Positions 10,951-28,830 of a stretch of 64,000 nt of DNA are shown one piece after another (the first letter of the stretch is position 1; each line of letters begins with the position of its first letter). Under the pieces are notes generated by a model. It had not been told where the DNA came from. It ran no database searches and was given only the letters and a program-made list of their open reading frames with translations. Position numbers and translations under genes: made by a program. The DNA comes from Membranipora membranacea (taxonomy: Eukaryota > Bryozoa > Gymnolaemata > Cheilostomatida > Membraniporidae). The stretch spans positions 7,051,493 through 7,115,492 of the forward strand of contig OU612071.1 in the NCBI GenBank assembly GCA_914767715.1. The letters are read 5' to 3'.

Positions 10951-13349
10951 CCTGGTGGAGAAGTTATCTACATAGGCGGTGGTGGGTTTACAGTCACAAT
11001 TCCAGCATTCTCTTTTTTATCCTCATAAAGTTTAAAATGACAATATTGATAAATCAAAAGAATTGAATTGCTCTTAAAATCAATTTGCCAAATGGAGTAA
11101 ACAAAAGCGTAAAGACTATAAGATTTGATCCTGTGGCCTGCATTCGGAGTTGCTTTAGAATCCACTGGAAAGGAACTACTTGAATGTAGGTGATCTGGAT
11201 CAAACTCGACCTAGAGATGGTCAGACTTGAGCGAAGAATGGCTTTAGCTGAGACTAGAATCAAACAAACAGAAGAATTTGACATCCATTGGTATGAATGC
11301 CCTTAAAATAGATTATTAATTTGAAGGTCATTAGCTCAAAGCTATTTCTATCATTATGCATTTGTACCTAACAAATAACCTTCATCACCACAAAAATAAT
11401 TACACAATAAAGAAACATCATTTGCTCTTTTCGAAAAAAACATCACATTCACAGCATTAGTTGGATAAGACAATAGGATTACGGTTACCAATCCGAGTTG
11501 TGGGTCCCTTTTATGTTCTTATGTTATGACCCTTTGAATAGAGTATGCCCTTTCATACAGCCAACTGATTGCTTACATTTAATTTTAATTGCATTGTGTT
11601 AACCTGTTGACCCAATCCCTTTTCAATAAGCCAATATAGCAGTCCCAAATTGAAAATTGTTTGTATCCAACTAATGAAATTCATGTAATGAATATTTCAC
11701 AATTGAGCAGGGGCATAGCCGTCTATGAATTTTTCAAAAGCAGATGAGGACAAGGTTTATCAAACGAAGATTACATTTAATCCCCCGAAATTACACGTTT
11801 TAAAGTGCACAAAAAGCAACAGGATTTTATATTCATAGAATATGTCAGAATAGTGCAGTGAACCTCATCAGCCAGGTCAAAATATGATGCACGAGACAAC
11901 AGAGAGGCCCCTACAATCAATCAATTATTATTTGTAGAACCCAAAATGCACCTGTTGATTTTATTCATCTTTGTTTTGGATTGAAGCATATTGACACCTG
12001 TTTTTTTCTTACAACAGTGTCTTGTGCGTAATAGATGATGCCTAGAAGTTCAGGATTGAAATGAATGAATGATGCCATTCAATAGATATCTTCAGGTTAC
12101 ATATTTTCCAAGGGTACAAATTTGAGGTTCAACGTCCCATGAATATGGAATGGGTCACAAGGGACAAAACACCATTATACCCCATTTGACTAGATTAAAT
12201 CCCATGTAAAATAAGTAATTGTGCAGTATGCGAACACCAGACTTATTCCTGACACAAAACATACTAAAAATAGTTTCTTTTCGGAATGATATGCGATATC
12301 AAATGGATAAAGGTTCAAAGACTAGGCACAAAATTTGGAGCTTGAAAGTTGCTAATACTTTTATTGATTCTTGATCATAACTTCATAAATTTCGCAAATA
12401 ACAGGTTAGAAATCCAGCACGTTGCATCATGTTCAGCAAAGGTTGTAGGCGGATTTGATATTTCAGACGAAACAATAATTCTATCTAAGTATCATCATAT
12501 TTTGTTTAGATTTATGGTAAAATCCATCACAACACTGAAAATGGTCTGTAAATTCACAAGTATACCTTTGAGTAACGAAAAGAGGTTATTCATTTATTAT
12601 ACACATACTAAAAGTACATGGAAATTCAGTTGGGAATGTGTCATGTCTGAAAACCCTCTCAAAAACTGCCTTACCAGCATAATATACATAATATTGACAA
12701 GTCACTGTATTGCCTAAAGAATGTAAGGTTTTGTATCATCAAAACTGATTTTTCTCCTATGGCAAACACAACCTGTTATATGGCAGAACTCACAAAATTT
12801 TGGAAAATAATTGCTACTGGTTACACACATTTAATTGATACAATAATTTTTGAATTTAGGTTATTTATAGTGAATGTTCACAAATCGAGCGGCAATCCGA
12901 GTCATCCACTCTTTAGCAGTTTTAAATTTAAAATACACCTGGTCAAAAAAATGTATAAAACTGAGAAGTGTATTGGATGATATTTCAGTTTCTCTTTATG
13001 AGAAAAACCAAACCATATATCGATTATATATTCCATTTTTTTCTTGGGCAGTATAAGCCCTTAGGACTTGTATCCAGAAAACAGAAATATCGACAAAATA
13101 TGGTGTAGAATTGAAAGGACATGTAACATTACTGTACAATCCCTTATGCTGTCATTCCTCAAATGATTGGTAATCCAGAAATATGCATGAATGAATATTG
13201 TTGTGCGATGGTCAAACAAATATAACACAAGCTATCATGACTTGATGCAGTATAACATATTACACAACATGTATTTGATACTATGAGCCAAAAAAGAATA
13301 TCGGACAAATCAATGCTTTGTAATGAAATTGCAATTTTAATGTGATCCG

Positions 13350-13353
<4 letters not shown>
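10951..13353. other. Probable large intron, no further exon found
   Basis: I looked for EGF-like or PAN-like exons and found none with good splice sites. It holds a dispersed repeat copy (11450-11690) and AT-rich sequence. Short ORFs lack coding features. Confidence 0.4.
11450..11690 (+). repeat. Dispersed repeat, copy 1 (see 57915-58147)
   Basis: Collinear with 57915-58147 in the same orientation. Both contain ataagacaata, agagtatgccctt, a ttgtgttaacctgt/ttttgttaacctgt block, and aactaatgaaatt near the end. Diverged by substitutions and small indels. No ORF, so probably a non-autonomous element. Confidence 0.75.

Positions 13354-13389
<36 letters not shown>
13354..13389. repeat. (TA)n microsatellite
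   Basis: Uninterrupted TA dinucleotides just before the first EGF exon's acceptor. Confidence 0.97.
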
Positions 13390-13395
<6 letters not shown>

Positions 13396-13399
13396 TTAG

Positions 13400-18119
<4,720 letters not shown>

Positions 18120-18867
18120 ACAGGGCGGTAGTTTAGAAAAAATGGTAGGGGAGGCAAAAGTCTGAGGCATGTCTGAAGCGTCACCAGAAAGTTTAAGGCA
18201 TACAAAAAGCAAATGGAAATCCAAAAGGAGCTGATTCTGACATGGATTATTCAATTATTGTGTTTTTAGGCCTCTGCATTTAGTTTTCTAGGGGAGGCAG
18301 AGCGCCCCTGCCTCCCTTAGAACTACGGCCCTGATAGACAACCAAGAGAAGGACTGCGGAGAAATTGACTAACAAATCAATATGATAGACTGGCACATCT
18401 TTATTCCCTTTGATGACGTAGTAAGTCTAATGTTTTATTGCCTGAGTGCAGTTCAATGATATAAAAGATTTGTACCAATTGACACATTAAACTTCATGTC
18501 ACCACCTTAATAACTTATTGCAGTTAATAGACACTTCCAATGATTTTATTTTTTTTCAGACTGATATATAATCACTAATTATTAATATATTATTAGTAAT
18601 ATATTAATATATTATTAAAATTAATTATATTAATATATTAATCACCAATACTTGGTACGCTCACCAAGTGTAAAAATACCGTAATCACGGTTGGATGCCA
18701 TATTGTCTGATACTCACCAAAACATCTGTTATCAAACTCTCAGTCCCAGTACACTGTATTAGCAATTTATTATTAGTTTTGACCCGGCAGTTTTTTAAAT
18801 TGAGTGAACATTTGGGAGTGTGAGACCCGAACACACAACACAAAGACTCAAGTAAGGAATCTCAAGA

Positions 18868-18912
<45 letters not shown>

Positions 18913-21437
18913 ATATATTGCATTATGTGTTATAATCATGTGTTATATTCTATTATGGTATGTGATATTCATCATTGTCATAATAAATTTGTCTTGTTTT
19001 CTCACTGTTCAATAACAAGTGTATCGAACTCAGCCTGATAGAAAAAACTCATTTTTATTGCCTTTAAAGGATACCTGCAGACCAAACCATTCTATAGTCA
19101 GGTAAAGAGTACATCTGTATTCATTCAGCATTTCAACTCTCATGGTGTCCCATATTTTTACCCAAAGGGATTGGATATAGTCAGAAATGTCAACAAGTTT
19201 CAACTTTGTGAGCAGATAGTATATTGTCGCTGCATGAGTTACCTCTCCTTGTACAAGTAGAACACAACTCCTTTTTCTTGTGGTTTTTACTCTTTGATAA
19301 CATATAGCACAATTGACTCAGCTAAAAATTGCTCTCTAGCCCTTATGGCATCCTACAGCCATAGGCATATAATCATATGAAAGAACTGAAGAAAATTTAG
19401 AATTTTGGAATGGTGTGCACCTACCAATAGACAGGACAACTTATAATATTCGCAAACTTTTTATCAATCGAGTTGTGGAAAAAAATGATGTTCACTGAAA
19501 TTTAACTTCATCTCATTATATTGCCAATGTTTAGTCCAAGTGTAGTATGGGAACATTTTTAGCATTAAAACCTTAGCAATAGAACTCATCTTCACATTCC
19601 TTTTACAGGTAGATATTCAGATATTATGACTGGAAGCCAAACTGTCACACAAAAAAGTGCAAGGCACCTCAGGAGAGCCCTAGGACCTAGATAACTTGAG
19701 AGATGTAACATTCGCCAGAAAAAGATAAGATAAGATTTATTTCAAAACCCTCTACAGAACAATTTTAAGAAATCGTTAAGATGGAGTAGTTTGGCAATAA
19801 TGATATGAATAAAAGTCATGAAAGTAAAAATAAAATAGTGAGATGAACCATTGCAGACATTTAATGTAATTATGAAACGTATTTGATATAAAAGCTAATT
19901 CACATAATTAGTGGTTCGGCGGACAGGGGTGTATGCATGTCATCTTGCTCTTAGAGATGGTGTACAGGTATTGGGTGTTATAATGTCAAAGAGTGGATGG
20001 TCATTGGTCAATGCTGTTCATGATCTTGAGATAGTGGGTACTGCTCAAGTCAGTTGAATGTGACTCTATTGTCGGCAGCTAGAGCATCGGGACGGTTGCA
20101 GTAGGATAATAGTTGAGCCACTTATGATATGAGGGACTTGTTTGAAGTTACCATTACTTTAGAGCTTCAGTTCATTACTTTTTTAAAGTTGTCCAGTATC
20201 AGTCAGAGACCATCAGGGTCAGTCAAAGTGGAAATCATCAATAATTCAAATAAAACTAAATGAGCCCAGTTTTATTTTCATCAAGAGAGAGGACAACTCT
20301 CATCAAATGAAAATTTCGACTATTAACTAGCCAATATGTTGCCACCAATCAGAATCAGCACATTTGCTAACTGTTGACACCTTTCCAGCCTTTCATCACA
20401 TAATGAAAGTTGTAAGCCTAAGTCCTACTGAATTAGACTCCTCAAGGAGACCTCTAGTGTGCGTTCCTGGAATCCACTCAGAAGATAATGCCTAGATCTG
20501 ATGTGTCCTGACACTTTGAGGTCAAACGTAACGATTTTATTAACGCTAAATTAAGGTCAATTCAGATTTGATTATATATTTGGGAGTTGTGTGCGCCTAC
20601 TGATAGATTTGACAACTCCTGATTATTTTATAAAAATCTAAGCAGTACTATCGATTTATAGAGTGAAACATGGTAGAGCATGTTGTATCCAGCTTTAAGT
20701 TCTTGGTGTCGCAGAGAAGAGCAAGATAATGTTTTAGAGATAATAATATGCTGGAGCCTAGCAACTTATCCTCCAAGTCATTTGACTACAATACTGAAAT
20801 ACTCAAATTTGTCACAATCAAAGGCTGAAACTGAATTATAAGGATGACAAGAGCACAAATGACAAGTCCTAGCACGTTTGTAAAATTAGCTTCGGCTATA
20901 AATACATTAAAGCAGTCACAGGCCATTATAGTACAGCAAATGTAATCAATATGTTAATTACTAATAGTCAACTGCTCTAATTTTCTACACATCATGCTAC
21001 GGCCCACTTCCTCCTCACAAATAGTTTTAGATCAGGAAGTCAAATAATGGCTGTATCAACAGAACCTAGGGTATAATGAACCCCTCATTCAAGTTATGTT
21101 ATTTAAGGATATACCAGAAATGCATCGTCAATCATGACTCAATAATGGCTGGTACGATAGCCCTATAATTTACTTAAATAATTACAGCACTGTCATAACA
21201 GCAATTTGTTCGCTATAGAACCATAAGTGATGGAAAGTTACAGTGACTTTATTACATCAGAATAGAACATAATATATAGGTTATCAAAAATAGTTTTCAT
21301 TTCATGAGACAATTGCTGACAGGAAAAAAAAACTTCGGGATAATAATGGTGATATCAGCTTATGTACAAATAGAGTAACTCGCAGTCGGCTGCTAGTTAA
21401 ATTATGTAAGTGCCCTTGACTTTCCAAGTGGATGAGC
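18120..21437. other. Intergenic, 3.3 kb between convergent genes
   Basis: No supported exon or ORF. It contains a (TA)n tract (18871-18910), a palindromic AT-rich patch near 18570-18645, and otherwise unremarkable AT-rich DNA. It lies between the 3' ends of the lectin gene and the tyrosinase-like gene. Confidence 0.5.
18871..18910. repeat. (TA)n microsatellite
   Basis: Uninterrupted AT dinucleotides. Confidence 0.97.
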
Positions 21438-24161
21438 TTATGCTACGGCCTGTTGCTCCATTGCTCCTAAAAGCTCCTGCTCATAAGATGTTATGAGATG
21501 AATAGTTGGTTTGAAACTTCCCTTTCCAGCTGCAAAGACGACTGGTTCTCCCTGGACAACTCTTGTTTGGATAAGCTTGCCAGTCTCAGGGTCCTTGCTG
21601 GCTATGATGATGACAACATTGGACAAGTCCTTAAGGTTAGGGAGGATGTGGTTGACTGCAAAGCACACTGCCATATTTGGATGTTGCATGCAGTTGCCGC
21701 AGACCTCTTGGCTCCATCTACTAAGAACACCTCTTTGACCAATGTAGTGAAGCTTGTCAGCCTTTTTGTAGAAGGCTTGCACTAAGAACGATCCGTCGAC
21801 GCTGTTCTTGTTGATGTTCTTCACACCCAGGTAGTTTCTGACTCTGAATCTGTCTCACCCAAGCTTGACAAACGCAGGCTCATCTTCACCTTTGTCAGTC
21901 AACTTGTACTGCAGAGGAACGATCGGGGACTCAGGAGTAGCAGGAGCAAAATGGGTACTATCGAAAGACACAACCAGAGGCTTCTTGGCAGATTGAACTG
22001 CATTCTCCAATTTTGGGACCATATCTTCCCAGGATTTGCCTTCAAGCTCAACAAACTTATGGGTGGTGGCGCTGGTTGGCCATGCCTCTTGGTCAAGGGA
22101 TCCAATCGAGTACTCATAGCCCAGTTTCTCAATATTGAAGCAGTCAGAGGATGTCATGAGTGCTCCTGTTGAAACATTGGTATAGGGGTGAAGGGCTGTC
22201 TGGAAGTTCAGCTGTTGCCCAGGAATTTGATAAGGGGTCGGGCCTTGGCCAGCATTAGTCAAACCGGTGTCAGAAGATGACTCTTCAAGAGGAATACTGG
22301 TAGTGTGTCCCCATTTCTTCTGCCAGACCCAGAACATACGATCCACATTACAATGATGCATGAAGAAACATGGATCGAATGCAGCTGTTTCGTTTTCACC
22401 CATGTCCCCATTGGCTCCACCAATCAAACCGAAATACATGATATTTCCATCATCATCAACCTTGACACTGCCATCCTCCTGAACAAAGGGCTGAGAAAAA
22501 CCTCCAACAGACAGATGGATCTCATTGTGAGCCTGCTCCAGACAAAACTGGGAACCTGCAGATGAGGAAGTGTTGGAGAACTTGTTATAGGAGGACACCT
22601 CTAGAGCTTTCTTGTACTCATCTGAGATGCTGTTGTAGGTGCCTATGTTGACTCCAACTCCCCCTTCAGTTAGCCAATAGTGAACATTTGCAGCAAGCAT
22701 TGTATCAGGATCTGTGTTGAGGCCATCGATATACTGATTGTGTTTATCAGCAGTATCTTTTGCAGCAGTAGGGTTTGATATACCGGAAAAGGGATAGCGA
22801 ACAGTGGTATAGCCCTTGGGTTTGACATAATACTTAGCATTAGCATCAGGATTGTCCGCTTCTGCTGGTTCAGTGATTGCTTCAGGAAGAGTGAAATTTA
22901 GCAAAGGGTTTGGAATGCCAGAGACACCATCAATAGTGATGGTTTTCTCTAAGAGAAGAGGGGGCAACCCAGAGGTGATGTTTGCCTCACTGGTCTGGTC
23001 CCAATATGGCAACATGACATCACCACCTGGTACCGCTGCCTGCAAAGATTGCTCCAACTTTAAACAATAGAATCTGTGCCATGTTGGGAAAAGAACGTTG
23101 CCATGCTGGCAATACCCATCCCATGCAGCGTTGCCTTCATAATTTGGTGGGATCTGATAAGGAGGGACCTGCCGTTTCTTGTAGGGCATTCCATGATAAG
23201 AGGCAATAGACCAAAAAGAAGACGGGTTGTCTGCAGGTAGTTCCTTCACGATCTTCAGAGCTTTCAGGAAGTCATTCTTCTTCTGCGAGTTCTCAGCAAT
23301 CTCAAGCTCTCTCAGTGATAGACGTGTCTTCACTCTACAACATATCAGAAATGGATATCAGCAATTCAGATTACCAATATTTAGGTTATGTCTTTTTCAT
23401 CAAAATTGTATTTTTATTCTCTTGTAATGGTTGTCTTTCCAAAATAAAAAGGAAGACAACTTCGGCGTAAGTAAATCCTTGCTTATTTCGATGGGAGGTG
23501 TACAAAAAACTTGTCAACTCTTGCAAATGACAAGTTGTCCCCTCATAAAACCGAGTAGAAAAGTCTATGAAATCACGAGATCAATTTGGTCGGAAGATCA
23601 AAATCCTGATAACTGTGAGATATAAAAAGTGTCCCCTTGAAAAGATAACTCTTGTAAGATCTCAAGTTTTCCACTTATCCTATCCAAATTGAGTAACTAT
23701 TTCTACGCAATTGCAATCGATGTGCTCTATTCCTCACCATTCACCAATTGAATGAAATAACTTGTTTTCAATACTATTCAGTGCATTTAATATTGATTAA
23801 AGTCCTTTAACAACAAAAAAATAAAGAACTGCTGAGGCTGGAGAAAATAATTAACAGACATGATGATATTAGGTTTTTTTATAGGAAATGTCTGCGTTTT
23901 TTGATGGAAAAGTTGTCAATAAATTTTAGGTACAGACAACTATTGTAAACTAATGTTACAGTAGCTTTGTTAACCTAAAATCAACAAACAGAGTAGTTGA
24001 CACAATGCAGGAATGCTCAATAGTTTGATCATTTTGCCTGCATCAAAAGTTGCCCCCCTCCCCCCTCAAATGGAGCAAATCAAAGGTACGGAAAACGGGA
24101 TCGACCTAAATATAGCAATTGCTTTGTGTTTAGCTTACCGAGTTGGTGGATTGATAGACAT
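21438..24161 (-). CDS. Tyrosinase-like type-3 copper protein with one in-frame TGA
   Basis: Two coding exons. Exon 1 (24139-24161) starts MSINPPT and ends at GTAAGC in phase 2. Exon 2 (23334-21438) carries nearly the whole protein. Copper site A is seen as SYHGMP and QHGNVLFPTWHRFY near residues 55-95. Copper site B is EQAHNEIH near 276 and FFMHHCNVDRMFW near 335. All six expected histidines are present, so o-diphenol oxidase or oxygen-binding chemistry is plausible. No signal peptide is seen, which suggests a cytosolic protein. Codon 501 is TGA (21855-21857). The same frame then stays open for 138 more codons with a beta-rich tail (SFLVQAFY and onward) to TAA at 21438. The alternatives are that translation ends at 500 aa, that the allele is broken, or that a sequence error exists. 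The long intron-poor exon is unusual among its neighbours. Confidence 0.85.
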
Positions 24162-24789
24162 GACAGATTCGGCCTGTTAGTACAACTAAGTAGTGGAAAC
24201 TTTGTCTTCAATTTTTCTTGTCACCTTCACCTGGAAGTAGATAATTAAATGGAACTAGAATTATTCAGTAAGATAAATTAAATATGGTCTTCATAGCCAG
24301 TATTGGACAGCTGTCTCTGTATGTATTTGGAAGTTGACAAAGTATACCTCAAATCAAAAAATTATATGAAAATGAAAAAGAGAACTTTATGATTCAAATT
24401 GGCAGAAAACGGAGAGGAGGTCAAAACATATGGGAGACAACTGAAATTTAGGAGAGAGCTACAAGTTGTAGTAATTATTGTGTCCACTTGCTGCTCAAGT
24501 CATAGGACCAGTGCGGCAGAGCTACTGCCTGCAAACGCAAGTACCAATGACCATGATTAACAGTATGACGACAAAGTCAGGATTTCAGATTCAGATTCAA
24601 GCCACATATTCACAGAGCAGCTAAGATTTCATCAGTCACCAATCCGAAAAAAAATACCCCGAAGTTATTAAACTATTTTTTCCACAGCAAACAAATTCAA
24701 GTACATATTAGAAACTCCAAAATGAAGGACAGAAAAAAAAGATATTAGCTCCATGCATACAACAAGAACTTGTATTGTCGAAATAAATC

Positions 24790-24890
24790 AACCAACCTTG
24801 TTGTTGTGCAGTCTACAGTGCTGGTAGTTGCCCCTTGCTAGCTAAGTGCCTTCTGAGATCTAAGCTTCCTGACCTCAGTATTTATATAGT
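24790..24890 (-). promoter_or_regulatory. TATA box and likely 5' leader exon of the tyrosinase-like gene
   Basis: On the minus strand, gactatataaatac (about 24879-24891) is a good TATA box. About 30 bp downstream a leader would start, and it could be spliced at cacaacaacaag|gtt near 24800 to the coding exon at 24161. No other gene is near. The exon boundaries of the leader are inferred. Confidence 0.45.
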
Positions 24891-26205
24891 CTATCTGGGT
24901 GTCTAATCTCACTTCCCTGTAGGCATTAGTGACTTAGAGTAAAGTCAAAATATGATGTCATAGTGTTACTCATCACAACACAGTGTGTTTCCTCATAGCT
25001 TTGTGGCTTGCAGTAATGACATGCTCGGATGATTTGGCATGACAGGCTGTAATTAATTATGCAAAAAAGATTGTCACAAGAGTGTGTTGTAAGAGTTAAA
25101 TGCACTTTGTGTACTTGGCTTAAAATTCGGCTAGTAAATGTGAATTGCCATGCACACACGACTCCAGTGAGAAATATGTTGATGAAATGCTAACGATGAC
25201 TCAAAAATGAACAGTACCTTGTGCTTCCCAAATAAAACAAAAATAAAACTATCATTCCCTTATGTTACTGCTAGCAGAAATTCAATGTTTTATTGTATGA
25301 AACAATATATTTGTTTCATACAATAAAACAATAAAACAATAAAACAATAAAACAATAAAACAATAAAAATAGTTCCTCAAAAGCGAATAAGTTGACTGCA
25401 GTTTTTTTAAGGAATCTGATATTGTCATGTGATAATACAAATGGATCAAAAGGTGCTCCAGTTAAAATGGGACCAAAAATATTTCATATAACCTAATTGA
25501 TTTCCAGTCCCTCGCATGAAGCATCAGGGTCTAAATTTATTGGATATTTGTGCTTCAAATCTGCCAAAGGAAGACTCTGTAATCGGTCGATCATATGATA
25601 GACATACTGTCTTGCTAAGTAGATATTTCAAGTCACATTCGCAGTGCCAAAGTCTATCATTGGAACAGTGTCTAATATTTGAATTAATTTACATTTGTCA
25701 ACTGTCAGTTTTGTCTTCAGACTGGGAAAAAATCATTGTGCAGACTTGTGATACAGAAAGCTGTGTGCAATTTGCATAATGATTGTTATTACAGTATGAC
25801 ACAAAAAAATGAAAGAAGCTGCGACATCTCTTCTCAGTGCGACCTCGCTTCGGTCTAAAATTGCTGACTGTGCGAGAAGATGTTTTGTGTCGAGACTATG
25901 TTTTTCATGCTAGGCCTCTTAATTTTCTAGGCAGTTGGCCAATCCTTGTTACAATCCTGGCTCCATTGTTGGCATGGGGTTATATTTGAACGTTATGTGT
26001 TGGCTCAACAGGTGAGCATGCTTGCTATTCAATGCCAGGCGATTGGTGCTGCAGGAGTTTGGGTTTCGACTCAACTCGACTTGTGAGGCTTTCAAGGATG
26101 ATTGTACCAGCCTCCAGCACTCTTGGGCGCTATGACACCTCTCCATGAAGTTATATTCATGGCGTCCACTGAGTAGAAGAAAACACACCAAGGGGATTCC
26201 GTATC
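24891..26205. other. Intergenic; nothing beyond a short palindrome
   Basis: No supported exon. The palindrome and tandem repeat at 25286-25370 are listed separately. Confidence 0.4.
25286..25370. repeat. 20-bp perfect palindrome fused to an (aataaaac)n tandem array
   Basis: Arm 25286-25305 and arm 25311-25330 are exact reverse complements around tatat. The right arm runs directly into about five copies of the octamer acaataaa, so the array seems to have grown from the arm. Confidence 0.85.
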
Positions 26206-27190
26206 AAAATGCCATGGTCAAAATGCCATTGGGACAAAATGCCAGTGACATAACGCTATTGCTATAATGCCACAGCCACAATCCCATGGGTGATCATGCC
26301 ACTGCACATTATACCAATGCCAAAATACCAGTTCTACAAAACGCCAGTTGTGTCAAAATACCAGAAAACAGACATTATCCCAAATAACATTGCTACATAA
26401 TGCCAAAATATGAAACCAATGTAGATCAACCCACGATGTATTTCTTTGTTAGTTATAATATTACAGCTGCTAGTTGCTTGGTTAGAGTAGGAGGTGGTTC
26501 AGCTGGTTATAGCCGTCTCCTTCACTGTTCAAGTCTCAAAGTTTCTTCGTTTGAATTTTGATGATTTCTTGGGTTTGCTGGGCCCCGTGCGTACTGTTTT
26601 GTGTTGCAGAAATTGCAGCCCAGTACTGTGCCGCCAACTCTGTGGGATATGGCAAATTAATTGACTCTCTAAATTGCACCAACTTCATATGAAAAAAACT
26701 TAGTAATAATCCAGAGTCATTGTCATATTGTTCTAGAGAATAATTGGGAAATATTTGTTACAAGTCACTAGCTCTCAGTTTGTGAACCCCAACTAATTCC
26801 AGATATCATCAAAATTGAGCGGAGAAACTTTATGACCTGCACGGTGTAGGAGACGGCTCTAAACAGCTGACCCACCTCCTATTCAGACCGAGCAACTCAA
26901 CTCAACTCAATTGTAATACAACTAACACACAAAACAATACAGCCTTTGGTACATATTTAGGCATTATTGGCTATGGTATTTTGGGCTATGGGATGTTGTC
27001 CCACATGGTATTATGTCTAATCCACTGGTATTTTGACACAACTGACGTTTTCTACAATTGTTATTTTGGCATTGGTATAGTGTGCAGTGGTGTTATCACC
27101 TATGGCATTATGGCCATGGCATTATGGTAATGTGACGATGTCACTGGCATTTTGTCCCAATGGCATTTTGACCATGGCATCATGGCCGGG
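26206..27190. mobile_element. Foldback (long inverted repeat) element of about 1 kb
   Basis: The left arm (about 26206-26420) and right arm (about 26955-27190) are inverted copies of roughly 215-235 bp. Both read atgccatggtcaaaatgcc and then caaaatgccagtgaca in their own orientation. The arms consist of degenerate 10-12-bp units built on atgcca. Inside, a SINE-head-like piece (26487-26520, agtaggaggtggttcagctg) faces an inverted partner at 26843-26881, so the centre is palindromic too. No ORF. This fits a non-autonomous foldback DNA transposon. Confidence 0.75.
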
Positions 27191-27559
27191 TACTTGGCAT
27201 GATTGGCACTACATTTGTATTTTCAACTCATCCACTATATTACACATTTTCAACCAACTTTTTTAATTGCTAACCCAAAGCTCAAACCTTGATTAATCTA
27301 GGAATTAGGTCTTCTTTGTGGCTCTGTTTTGTCTCGTTTATCAGATCTATTATTATTATCTTTATTACTAGCCATTGGCAGCAGACTAAAAATTAGCAGC
27401 GCCCCTTTTAGGTTTTTGTAGAAAAAGAGGAGGCATCCGTCTGAGTATCTATTTGCATACTATTATTAGAGCTCTCAGCTTTGTCATAAATTACTCAGCG
27501 TAATTATTATAGTTCAATACTCCAACATTCTCATAATGGAATTTGGCAAACACGTGCTA

Positions 27560-28405
27560 GATTTTGTCCTCATGTCTATCTAGCAATGAGATCATCCAAA
27601 TTCAAGGAGGCATATCCAAATGTAATTGGGTCACCAGGATGGCACATTAGCGAGTCATTGCAACAAAACTCTACGCAGATATGTCGATGTTGCACTATGC
27701 TAAATATTTATTGTAAATTTGAGGCAAGCATATACCCTAAGCGCTAGTGAATTATTGCATTATTGTCATAATGTTAATGAAACATTAAAGCCTACCAAAA
27801 GACAAAAGCATATCATAGTCAGTCAGTTACTCATGGTAAAGTTGTGCAAGATTTGCATTGTAAAAAAATTCAATGCTCTACTTTGCATGAATTAATGTTT
27901 GTGGAAAGAGTGCCTTTCATAAGGGAAGGTAACTCACAGTCTCTGCATTAAGATGTCAGAGTCTCCCGGATGTGCAATACAAGGAACAAGCACTACTGGG
28001 AGACTGTGACATCATAATGCAGATAATGAGAGTTAACTTTCCTCATGCAAGGCACTCTCTCAACCATCAATCATTCATGTCAAGTAGAGCATTGAATTTT
28101 TTTACACAACTTAATCATAAGTAAGAGCCTGACTTTAACATGGTTTTGTCTTCTAGTAGTTTTAAATTGTGCTATATAAATTTTGTTGTCACATCGGCTA
28201 TAAATCGAGTATTACCAGTAGGAAAAGTACTGTGATCACCTATTTCCTCGTATCACCCTGTCAGGTTTAAGTATATTCAGATAAGGCCATCAAAGAGGCC
28301 CCTGAACTTTATTTATATGTATATGACTCAAGATGCTAAATTATTGGTTTTGTAGAAATCTTGGAATGAGACCATGAACTGTGCGCTAATCATTTTTACA
28401 CTGGT
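27560..28405 (+). repeat. Old repeat unit, copy 1 (contains a MITE)
   Basis: Segments of this region align with 28640-28830, 29550-29621 and the sequence right of the Polinton (from 47345). Shared pieces include ccaaatgtaat, tatttcctcgtat, agataaggccatcaaagagg and gactcaagatgctaa. This copy has about 550 bp extra between ctacgcag and tatttcctcg, which includes the MITE at 27859-28110. Confidence 0.65.
27859..28110. mobile_element. MITE-like hairpin element of about 250 bp
   Basis: Imperfect inverted repeats of about 115 bp meet near 27985. Both ends carry gtaaaaaaattcaatgctct in inverted orientation, and further in gagtgcctt and ctgcatta-gatgtca are shared between arms. No coding capacity. 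Confidence 0.7.
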
Positions 28406-28830
28406 CTGATTACATTCCTTAAACTTCATTATTATTTTTTGTACTTAAACTTGTCTCATAAAAATTATAGAGAACCTGTGACTTCTGTCTTAGATTCGTT
28501 TTTGATGTTGTAACCTGATATAAAGTCTTTAGCAGTAAATGACTCAACGTATTGGTAAAACTCTAATCCCTCACATAATTCTCAATAGATAAAAAGGTGC
28601 ACAATTCCTGAATTTTATGCTCATATCTGGTTAGGATTTCATGGCAACCATTTAAACTGGCACGATGAGATCACCAAATTACAAGGAAAATAGCCAAATG
28701 TAATGTAACATCAGCGTGGCATGAGTCATTACAACAGAACTCTATGCAGTTATTTCCTCGTATTATTGGTTTAAGCTTTAACAGATAAGGCCATCAAAGA
28801 GGACACTGAATTTTATGTTTATGTGTATGT

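Noticed and set aside
21843-21857. A very short intron removing the TGA in the tyrosinase-like gene
   Set aside because: A GT...AG span of 15 bp would keep the frame but is far too short for normal splicing.
21855-21857. Selenocysteine codon
   Set aside because: No selenoprotein family is known to me with this domain, and I could not identify a SECIS element by eye.
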